From Pseudomonadota bacterium (GTDB taxonomy: Bacteria; Bdellovibrionota; Oligoflexia; Oligoflexales; Oligoflexaceae), in NCBI GenBank assembly GCA_029556045.1, contig JAKQGS010000074.1, positions 1 through 7,332 of the forward strand: a stretch of 7,332 nt of DNA. Direction: 5' to 3'. The notes beneath the pieces were generated by a model that ran no database searches, was not told the DNA's origin, and worked only from the letters and a program-made list of their open reading frames with translations. Positions within the stretch are counted from its first letter, which is position 1, and each line of letters begins with the position of its first letter. A program made the position numbers and the translations under genes. Of this stretch, positions 1-5,629 are shown piece after piece.

Positions 1-2412
1 CGCCAGGGCGGTGCCGGCGGCAAAGGGTTCGGTGCTGTGCATGGATACCAGGCCCAGCGGCACACCGGTCACCAGCTCGAAGGCTTCGTTGATGTTGGAG
101 ATGGGATAGATGCGGAGAAAGCCACTGGCCACCGACTGCTGCACGTCATCGTGCAGCATCAGATTGGTGGCATTCTGATGGGGGATCAGCACGTTATACT
201 GCTTACCCTTGCCGATCAGTTTGCAGGTTTTGTGAAACCCTTCCACCTTTTCATTAACCCCGCCAATCGACTGCACCTCACCCATCTGATTGATGGACCC
301 GGTGATACCGTAATTCTGGCGGATGGGGATATTAGCCATGGAGCTGAGGATGGCCACCAGCTCTGCCACGGATGCGCTGTCACCATCGATGATCCCGTAG
401 TTCTGTTCAAAACAGACGCTGGCGGAAAGGCCCAGGTGCTTTTCCTTGGCCAGAATCCCGTTGAGGATCCCGCTTAGGATCATAATGCCCTTGTCGTGGA
501 TTTTGCCTGACAGACGGCTGGCCCGTTCGATATTGATAATGCCACCGTCCCGCATCGCCGCCGTACAGGTGATGCGTCCGATTTTGCCAAAGGAATAATC
601 CCCATAGTCATAGACCGCCAGTCCGTTGATTTGCCCGACACAGGCACCATCCACGGAAAGCAGGATGTCGGTTGAGTTCACCAGATCCAGCAGGTTCTGC
701 TCCTGCAGATTCAAACGATAGTGCTTTTGGTTCAGCGCCTCCTGCACATGCTCCCGCTTGATGACCTTGGCCCCCAGCTCCCGGGCGATAAAATCCGCCT
801 CGATGGTGAGGTCTTTCAACTCTCCAAACTGCGTGGACAGAAGTTTTTGATCCTCCACCTTGCGGGAGCCGTATTCCACCACCGTCGCTACGGCCGAACG
901 ATCAAAGGGTAATAACCCCTCCAGATGGCCGCGGGTGGCGATAAACGAGACATAGCTGTCGATGTTTTTCTGGGTGCGGGGCATCTTGAAGTCAAAGTCC
1001 GCTTTGATCTTAAAGATCTTGTGGAACTCCTCATCCTCATCAAACAGGATGTGGTAGATCTCGTCGGTGCCGATCAGGATCACCTTGAGGTCCAGAGGAA
1101 TCGCTTCCGGCCGCAATCCGGACGTGGGTAGAAGGGAGTATTGTTCTCCCATGTCTTCGATAAATCCCATACGATTGCGGAGAACCCGCTTCAGGGTGTC
1201 CCAGATCGATGGGGTGCGAAAGATGTCCAGGGCGTTGAGCACCAGATAGCCACCATTAGCCTTGTGGATCGAGCCGCTTTTGATCATGGTGAAGTCGGTC
1301 AGGTACATGCCGTGTTCGACGTTTTTTTCGATTTTACCAAACAGGTTGTAGTAGGTGGGATTGGTTTCGATCACCACCGGTGCATTGTGGGTCAGACTGT
1401 TGTCGAGGAACACATTCACCTGGTACTTGGTGAATTTGTCGCGGTGGTCCTCCACAAAAACATGCTCTTCGTCTTCCCGTTCCTCGTCGACGACAAAATC
1501 CAGCAGGTGCTCCAGCACATCTTCCCGCACCTGCTCCAGATAGGCCACGATATTGTTGCTGCCCTGGTATTCCTGGATCAACGGATCCACCAGGGCGGAG
1601 ACGATCTGATTGCCGAGATCGCTGCGCAGTTTTTCGATGTATTCCCGGCTCTCCCGCTCGATGCCACGGATCTTACGGGCAAAGTCCAGTACCTCGGGTT
1701 CAAGTTTGCCCCGTTTGTGCTCAATCGAGCGGCGGTCGGTGTCGGAAATCTTGCCGTATTCTTTTTCCGTCAGGGCACGTCCCTCGATGACCGGCACCGT
1801 TTCGATGCCCATGCGGGAGGCCTTGATGACAAAGTCCATGCTTTTGGCGAGTTTTTCCAGCTCGGAAAAAAGTTTGGCTTTACGGTCATTGGCGGCGGAA
1901 AGGTACGCATTGATGGTATTTTCGTAGTCTTCGCTCTGGAGTGCCGCCGGGATTTCCTCCTTCATGGTTTTCACGAAGGCTTCCATCTTTTTCTTGAAGA
2001 CTTTGCCCTCACCCCGGGGCATTTCGATGGCGCGGGGGTTTTCCGGAGACTGGAAATTATAGAGATAGACCCAATCCGGTGGGGGTGAGGCATCGGCGGA
2101 CCATTTTTCCAGAAACTGCCGGATCACACTGGTTTTCCCCGTACCTTCAATACCCGCCACATAGATATTGTAGCCGGGGCGTCGAATGCCCAGACCCATA
2201 TTGATGGCACGGATGGCCCGCTCCTGGGCAATGATATCGTGGGAGGACTTCAATTCTTTTGTGGTTTTGAACTTGAACACGCTGACTGGGCAGGGGTGAT
2301 AGACCTGCTCTTTAGCCAGGGGGGCGGGCAGCCGGGTTTGCGCCACGGTTTTGGAAGGTTGGGGAGACTTCGTCTTGACAGGTTCTTTGCTGGGTCTGGT
2401 CTTACGTTTCAA
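1..2412 (-). CDS. Lon-related ATP-dependent protease (AAA_32 / LonB-like, peptidase family S16), C-terminus cut off by window edge
   Basis: This is an open frame of 804 codons on the minus strand, running off the left edge. The N-terminal P-loop GIEGTGKT (residues 87-94, K93) is followed by a long helical insert (about 140-330) with an acidic patch near 307-317. A Walker B-like NGGYLVLNALD (386-396) and a sensor region with LRPEAIPLDLKVILIGTDE come next. The C-terminal S16 protease domain has DGDSAS (catalytic Ser S679) and GGVNEK (catalytic Lys K722). Their 43-residue spacing equals that of the Ser/Lys pair in E. coli Lon. There is no Lon N-terminal substrate domain and no transmembrane segment, so it fits the cytoplasmic AAA_32 Lon-like proteins of about 800 residues; only a short tail should be missing. 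Family members are expected to unfold and degrade proteins with ATP, but the substrates of this one are unknown. The start is taken as TTG at 2412: an in-frame stop lies shortly upstream, the next in-frame ATG is far inside the ATPase domain, and purine-rich GGGAG/GGAG precedes it. It lies 17 bases after the stop of the upstream gene and is probably co-transcribed. Confidence 0.95.
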   Translation of the reverse strand, partial: MKRKTRPSKEPVKTKSPQPSKTVAQTRLPAPLAKEQVYHPCPVSVFKFKTTKELKSSHDIIAQERAIRAINMGLGIRRPGYNIYVAGIEGTGKTSVIRQFLEKWSADASPPPDWVYLYNFQSPENPRAIEMPRGEGKVFKKKMEAFVKTMKEEIPAALQSEDYENTINAYLSAANDRKAKLFSELEKLAKSMDFVIKASRMGIETVPVIEGRALTEKEYGKISDTDRRSIEHKRGKLEPEVLDFARKIRGIERESREYIEKLRSDLGNQIVSALVDPLIQEYQGSNNIVAYLEQVREDVLEHLLDFVVDEEREDEEHVFVEDHRDKFTKYQVNVFLDNSLTHNAPVVIETNPTYYNLFGKIEKNVEHGMYLTDFTMIKSGSIHKANGGYLVLNALDIFRTPSIWDTLKRVLRNRMGFIEDMGEQYSLLPTSGLRPEAIPLDLKVILIGTDEIYHILFDEDEEFHKIFKIKADFDFKMPRTQKNIDSYVSFIATRGHLEGLLPFDRSAVATVVEYGSRKVEDQKLLSTQFGELKDLTIEADFIARELGAKVIKREHVQEALNQKHYRLNLQEQNLLDLVNSTDILLSVDGACVGQINGLAVYDYGDYSFGKIGRITCTAAMRDGGIINIERASRLSGKIHDKGIMILSGILNGILAKEKHLGLSASVCFEQNYGIIDGDSASVAELVAILSSMANIPIRQNYGITGSINQMGEVQSIGGVNEKVEGFHKTCKLIGKGKQYNVLIPHQNATNLMLHDDVQQSVASGFLRIYPISNINEAFELVTGVPLGLVSMHSTEPFAAGTALA

Positions 2413-2429
2413 AGTCTCCGGCTCTCCCG

Positions 2430-3143
2430 CTATTGATAGGTCACATCCATCACCGCGGTTATGTTCAATTCACCTGCCACCGCATTTAATTTGGGTGTCA
2501 GATCAAATTCCATGGCCGACGGCTTCAGCGAGAGGAAGAGATTGGTCATGAGAGACTCGCCCTTGCGCTCTTCGCCTACCAGGAAATAGTCGCCATAGGT
2601 TTCAATAAAGTCAAGCGCGTCTTCGATGGCATCACGGGATGGTGTGCGTAGCAGCGTCTCAACACCGCGTTTGAGCCACTGAGAGAGTTCCTGGATATTG
2701 ATTTTCTCCCGAATGCCCAGACGCAGGCAGTCACCACAGATGGAAACAGCGATATCGCGGGTCAGGCGATTCTTATGCAGACCATAAAAGTAGGTCAGGG
2801 TTTGATAGGCGGCGCGCCAGTTCTTGCCGCCCTGCAGTAGGCGCACTTTATCCATGATTTGTTCAAACGACTGGATGCTCTGGGCGATGGCCTGCTGTTC
2901 CTTACGGCGGAAGGCCTCAATCTCATGGCAACGTTTGTCACACATGATGTCATAGGCTTTATTCACCTCGTTGAACGACATGGGATCATGCACTTCAAGA
3001 GGCTTGTTCAGAGCTTCCGTCATGAATTCCAGAACACGGGGCGTTGGGGTGCCTGTTTTTTCGGCAATCTGCAGCATGTTCCATTTGGTGCTGTCGGGCC
3101 AGATTTTGAGAAGTTGTTCGATTTTGAACAAAAACTCGAGCAT
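2430..3143 (-). CDS. Conserved-looking hypothetical protein, all-helical, upstream of the Lon-like protease
   Basis: This is a 237-residue protein that I do not recognise. It appears soluble and mainly helical, with no signal peptide or membrane segment. A charged, probably coiled stretch covers about residues 65-105. It has two close cysteine pairs, C68/C72 (CDKRC) and C136/C139 (CGDC), which could bind a metal or form disulfides; this is inference. The C-terminal part (about 200-237) looks strand-rich. The start is taken as ATG at 3143, which has GGGGGA about 8 bases upstream. An in-frame GTG at 3185 would add 14 residues but has no clear ribosome binding site. The gene ends 17 bases before the Lon-like protease, so a shared transcript is very likely. 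That position suggests an adaptor, regulator or substrate of the protease, but no motif proves it. The frame is certain, the function is not. Confidence 0.85.
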   Translation of the reverse strand: MLEFLFKIEQLLKIWPDSTKWNMLQIAEKTGTPTPRVLEFMTEALNKPLEVHDPMSFNEVNKAYDIMCDKRCHEIEAFRRKEQQAIAQSIQSFEQIMDKVRLLQGGKNWRAAYQTLTYFYGLHKNRLTRDIAVSICGDCLRLGIREKINIQELSQWLKRGVETLLRTPSRDAIEDALDFIETYGDYFLVGEERKGESLMTNLFLSLKPSAMEFDLTPKLNAVAGELNITAVMDVTYQ

Positions 3144-3376
3144 GGCGGTGTTCCCCCAAAGGTAATGGTCCACATGGACGGCCACCGGGTTTGCGAACCA
3201 GGGTGCCGTGCCATAAAGATTAAGATTTGATGTGAGATGCTCCTGATAGATTACAACCAGGGTCGAGAAAAAGTAAAGTTTTCCTTTTAAAATCTTTGGG
3301 ATACAGATTTTTGCGGCCGGGTAGATGAGGGAAAGGACTAGGGGATTTTCTGAGGGTTTCGTGATTTCTCAAATCG
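3144..3376. other. Intergenic region upstream of the Lon-like operon
   Basis: This stretch has no convincing gene. It should contain the promoter of the two-gene leftward operon, because an intrinsic terminator (3377-3419) separates that operon from the small gene further right. The part around 3250-3320 is AT-rich. I could not identify a -35/-10 pair with good spacing on the minus strand, so no promoter is placed. Confidence 0.5.
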
Positions 3377-3419
3377 ATTTAAAATGCGAAAATCCCTGCC
3401 TTGATGACAAAGCAGGGAT
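3377..3419 (-). terminator. Intrinsic terminator of the small basic gene
   Basis: An 8-bp perfect stem (ATCCCTGC at 3392-3399 with GCAGGGAT at 3412-3419) is extended after one C/A mismatch by three more pairs (TTG 3401-3403 with CAA 3408-3410), closing on a 4-base loop. Read on the minus strand, the stem is followed by TTT, CGCA and TTTT. On the plus strand no T-run follows, so it should act leftward. It lies 24 bases after the stop codon of the 33-residue gene, which supports that gene being a separate transcription unit. Confidence 0.75.
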
Positions 3420-3442
3420 CGCACATACCAGAAATATATCAA

Positions 3443-3544
3443 TTAGGTCCGCAATGCCCGGCGCATACGCATCATACGACGCTTTTTCCGGCCAACTTTA
3501 CGACGTCCTTTGGGGTGTTTTCTCTTATGTCTTGATCCGTGCAC
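3443..3544 (-). CDS. Very small, highly basic protein (33 aa), possibly ribosome- or RNA-associated
   Basis: GTG start at 3544, TAA stop at 3443-3445, 33 residues. More than half of the residues are Lys or Arg, and the only acidic residues expected by chance are absent. It begins MHGSRHKRKHPKG and continues GRRKVGRKKRR, then a Met/Arg-rich tail ending ALRT. The start is supported by GGAG (in GTGGAG, minus strand 3556-3551) six bases upstream, and the end by a strong intrinsic terminator 24 bases downstream. The composition and the RRK...KK...RR pattern resemble the short COX24/AURKAIP1-type proteins (bS22-like, found on ribosomes in some bacteria and mitochondria), but the similarity is mostly basic composition, so family membership is a guess. 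A basic RNA-binding protein of another kind is equally possible. I am fairly confident that the gene is real because ribosome binding site, frame and terminator agree, despite its size. Confidence 0.65.
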   Translation of the reverse strand: MHGSRHKRKHPKGRRKVGRKKRRMMRMRRALRT

Positions 3545-3629
3545 ATTCGACTCCACGATTTAGGTCAATTGAGACCGTTTTTTTAGAAACTTTTGCCAAT
3601 CGGCGCAAGCTTTTTTTGTTTCGTTAAAT

Positions 3630-3635
3630 ATTATA
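3630..3635 (-). promoter_or_regulatory. Candidate -10 box (TATAAT) for the leftward small gene
   Basis: A perfect TATAAT reads on the minus strand within the AT-rich divergent intergenic region, about 85 bases upstream of the GTG start of the 33-residue gene. No good -35 hexamer lies 16-18 bases before it, and the sequence is AT-rich, so a chance match is possible. If real, the transcript has a leader of about 80 bases. Confidence 0.3.
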
Positions 3636-3750
3636 CAACAAATACAGACAGATATGGTTGATGGCATCGTTCGGATCTCCCTGTTTTAGTCAAGAAAATT
3701 GAAGTCATGTCCGATAGGATGGGTGTGACTGCCGTTACAAGGAGGCTACC

Positions 3751-4278
3751 GTGAAACAATCCCAGGCCGCTCGCAAGAACCGCAATGTTAAAACTCTTGT
3801 TATCGAGCCTTTCAAGCAGATGAAGCTGGGGGTTTACGTTTTGGTGGTGGCGCTGGCCTTCGTCTGTCTGACAGCACTGGTCTTCCTCAATGCCTTTTCC
3901 GAGCAATACAAACATGTCATGGAGATCTTCCAGGTGGTGGACCCCAATAACCGTTGGGAACTCATCACCAACGACGTGTTTTATACCAATATCATCCGTC
4001 TGGGGGTTCTACTCCTAACCTTTGTGGTTAGTCTGTTCGCCATCGTTTTTCGGGTGACCCACAAATACTACGGCCCATTGGTTTCCATCGAGCGTTTTGT
4101 TGAAGCCGTGTCCAAAGGGGATTACACGCAACGTGTGGTGATCCGGCGCGGGGATGAGCTGCAGGACCTAGCTGCTAAACTGAATCATATGGCCACCCAA
4201 TTGGAATCCCGCCACGGAAACTCCCATCCGGGGCGCCGCAAGGAAGACCTCTCCGGTGACGATCGTCAGGTCAGTTGA
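3751..4278 (+). CDS. Stand-alone HAMP-domain inner-membrane protein
   Basis: This is a 175-residue protein starting at GTG, with a strong ribosome binding site AAGGAGG (3739-3745) five bases before the start. It has a basic cytoplasmic N-terminus (1-25), a first membrane helix at about 27-48, a short extracytoplasmic loop (about 49-80) with PNNRWEL, and a second membrane helix at about 82-101. A HAMP domain follows (about 103-153), with the typical proline in YYGPL (P109), a connector, and the conserved acidic pair in GDELQDLAAKLNHM (about 134-147). The polar C-terminal tail of about 20 residues carries no kinase, cyclase or methyl-accepting domain. HAMP domains pass signals across the membrane to an output domain, so this protein either works through a partner or plays a structural or regulatory role; that is inference. 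A frameshifted longer receptor is unlikely, because the sequence after the stop is not a recognisable output domain and rlmN begins 106 bases later. Confidence 0.9.
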   Translation: MKQSQAARKNRNVKTLVIEPFKQMKLGVYVLVVALAFVCLTALVFLNAFSEQYKHVMEIFQVVDPNNRWELITNDVFYTNIIRLGVLLLTFVVSLFAIVFRVTHKYYGPLVSIERFVEAVSKGDYTQRVVIRRGDELQDLAAKLNHMATQLESRHGNSHPGRRKEDLSGDDRQVS

Positions 4279-4373
4279 CCCGGCCAGTGGCAATTGGACT
4301 ACCAACCATCCGCTGATTCTGATAAGACGACCCCAGCGATTGTGAAGGATTGCAGATCCACATCCGGGGCAAC

Positions 4374-4379
4374 TATAAC
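4374..4379 (+). promoter_or_regulatory. Candidate -10 box (TATAAC) immediately before rlmN
   Basis: TATAAC matches the -10 consensus at five of six bases and ends five bases before the rlmN ATG. Transcription from it would begin at or next to the start codon. The -35 position (around 4350-4355, TTGCAG) is a poor match. Read-through from the HAMP gene is the alternative. Confidence 0.3.
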
Positions 4380-4384
4380 ATTCC

Positions 4385-5494
4385 ATGAAAACAGACTTTT
4401 TCAATCTGACTTTAACTGAGCTGGGAGATGTCCTGGTTGGGCTGGGCTATTCGCCGCGCCATGGGGCCAGCCTTTACGGGGCCATTTACAAGGGGCGTGG
4501 TCTGGAGGATCTGGCAAACTATCCGGCGGTGCCGATGGGGTTTGTGGATCGCCTGGGTGATGTCCTGAGTTTCAGCGAACTGACGGCGGAGTCCATCCAT
4601 GTGTCCCGCTACGACCGCTCCGTTAAATTTCTGGTGGCTCTGCCGGATAACAATGCGGTGGAAGCCGTGCTGATTCCGGAAGATGGTCGTCTGACTTTAT
4701 GCCTGTCCTCTCAGGTTGGTTGCGCGCAGGCTTGTTCATTCTGTTACACCGGGCGTATGGGACTCAAACGCAACCTCACTCCGGGAGAAATCGTTGGCCA
4801 GGTGCAGTTGGCCAGCCGCTGGGTGCAACACCACCCCGATTGGGTGAAAGACCTTGGTTTTTCGATTCCGCTCCGTATCACCAACCTCGTGTTTATGGGA
4901 ATGGGGGAGCCGCTGGATAATGTGGATGCGGTGTCCACAGCCATCGCCATATTGACGGAACAACTTGGACTGGCCATTGGCTTGCGCAAGATTTCCGTTT
5001 CAACGGCCGGGCATCTGGATGGATTGAAGATGCTTCTGCAACGTTATCCCAATGTCTCGCTGGCCTTGAGTCTGCATGCCACCACCGATCGGGAACGCTC
5101 GCAGCTGATGCCCATCAACCGACGCTGGCCGATGCGGGAGGTGTTGGATCATCTGCGTCATCATCATGCCGCACATGCTGTGAATCGGACGATTCTCATT
5201 CAATACACACTGATCCGTGGTGTCAATGATTCCCTGGATCATGCGGAACGGCTGGCGGATCTGCTGCGGGACCTACCGGTCAAGGTGAATATCATCCCCT
5301 TCAACGATGTGGCGCCATCGCGGTTTCGCAATCCCGAGCCTGGACAGCTGAATGAGTTTCGTCACTATTTGCACCAGAGGGGGCTGCGGGTGATGGTACG
5401 CTACAGTAAGGGGCAGGACATCGGAGCCGCCTGCGGCCAGTTGGTAGTGGAACGGCAGGATCAGCGTCTTAGTGAAAATGCAATAAATGCCTGA
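4385..5494 (+). CDS. rlmN: Dual-specificity 23S rRNA/tRNA adenine-C2 methyltransferase RlmN (radical SAM)
   Basis: This 369-residue protein has a normal length for RlmN. The family methylates C2 of A2503 in 23S rRNA, and of A37 in some tRNAs, by a radical SAM mechanism in the cytoplasm. The radical SAM cluster motif CxxxCxxC is at C113, C117 and C120 (GCAQACSFC). The other key residues also fit: E93 (AVEAV), C106 (TLCLSSQ), the GMGEPL motif (172-177), KISVSTAGH (202-210) and the methyl-carrying cysteine C350 in GAACGQL. C106 and C113 are seven residues apart, as C118 and C125 are in E. coli RlmN. The N-terminal helical accessory domain (about 1-90) is present. This composition favours RlmN over the resistance enzyme Cfr, although the two share the fold. 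The start ATG gives a typical N-terminus, but no Shine-Dalgarno motif is at the usual distance; the nearest G-run ends 15 bases upstream. It follows the HAMP gene by 106 bases. Confidence 0.97.
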   Translation: MKTDFFNLTLTELGDVLVGLGYSPRHGASLYGAIYKGRGLEDLANYPAVPMGFVDRLGDVLSFSELTAESIHVSRYDRSVKFLVALPDNNAVEAVLIPEDGRLTLCLSSQVGCAQACSFCYTGRMGLKRNLTPGEIVGQVQLASRWVQHHPDWVKDLGFSIPLRITNLVFMGMGEPLDNVDAVSTAIAILTEQLGLAIGLRKISVSTAGHLDGLKMLLQRYPNVSLALSLHATTDRERSQLMPINRRWPMREVLDHLRHHHAAHAVNRTILIQYTLIRGVNDSLDHAERLADLLRDLPVKVNIIPFNDVAPSRFRNPEPGQLNEFRHYLHQRGLRVMVRYSKGQDIGAACGQLVVERQDQRLSENAINA

Positions 5495-5515
5495 TTTTTT
5501 CTGAATCTGCCGGGG

Positions 5516-5539
5516 TTAGGCGCTGTCGTAAGCCCCTAA
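5516..5539. other. Imperfect hairpin downstream of rlmN
   Basis: TTAGG (5516-5520) pairs with CCTAA (5535-5539), and after a C/C mismatch GCT pairs with AGC around a 6-base loop. The hairpin lies 22 bases after the rlmN stop codon. No T-run follows on the plus strand (AAAATC instead), so it is not a typical intrinsic terminator. It may still stabilise or weakly terminate the rlmN transcript. Confidence 0.25.
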
Positions 5540-5564
5540 AAATCAACTTAATACCTTAAATTTC

Positions 5565-5591
5565 TTAAGATTTTCTGCGTAATGCCGATCC
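5565..5591 (+). promoter_or_regulatory. Sigma-28 (FliA)-like promoter motif upstream of the FapA-family gene
   Basis: TTAAGATT (5565-5572), an 11-base spacer and GCCGATCC (5584-5591) match the E. coli FliA consensus TAAAGTTT-N11-GCCGATAA at 12 of 16 positions with exact spacing. If used, transcription would begin near 5598, about 30 bases before the ATG at 5630. A caution is that an alternative in-frame start at 5582 would place this motif partly inside the gene. No match score has been calculated against other genomic sites. Confidence 0.35.
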
Positions 5592-5629
5592 CTGACGATA
5601 TCCCGGTGTATGTCCCGGGTGGGGGAGAC

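Noticed and set aside
37..477. Plus-strand open frame of 146 codons
   Set aside because: It lies opposite the S16 protease domain, including the catalytic Ser and Lys codons, and has no independent support.
1141..2088. Plus-strand open frame of 315 codons
   Set aside because: It is antisense to the Lon-like protease, whose minus-strand frame carries the Walker motifs and catalytic residues. The plus-strand product shows no recognisable domain.
2859..3230. Plus-strand open frame of 123 codons
   Set aside because: It is antisense to the 237-residue gene, and no ribosome binding site or domain supports it.
3595..3618. Short inverted repeat (TTGC...GCAA) followed by a T-run on the plus strand
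   Set aside because: The stem is only four base pairs and there is no plus-strand gene upstream for it to terminate.
3325..3627. Plus-strand open frame of 100 codons across the small basic gene
   Set aside because: It would run through the terminator hairpin and antisense to the 33-residue gene. Its composition looks non-coding.
3631..3915. Minus-strand open frame of 94 codons
   Set aside because: It overlaps the start and ribosome binding site of the HAMP gene on the other strand and shows no domain.
5464..5500. T-run directly after the rlmN stop codon
   Set aside because: No stable stem precedes it; only a 5-bp pairing with a long loop is possible, so I do not call a terminator.
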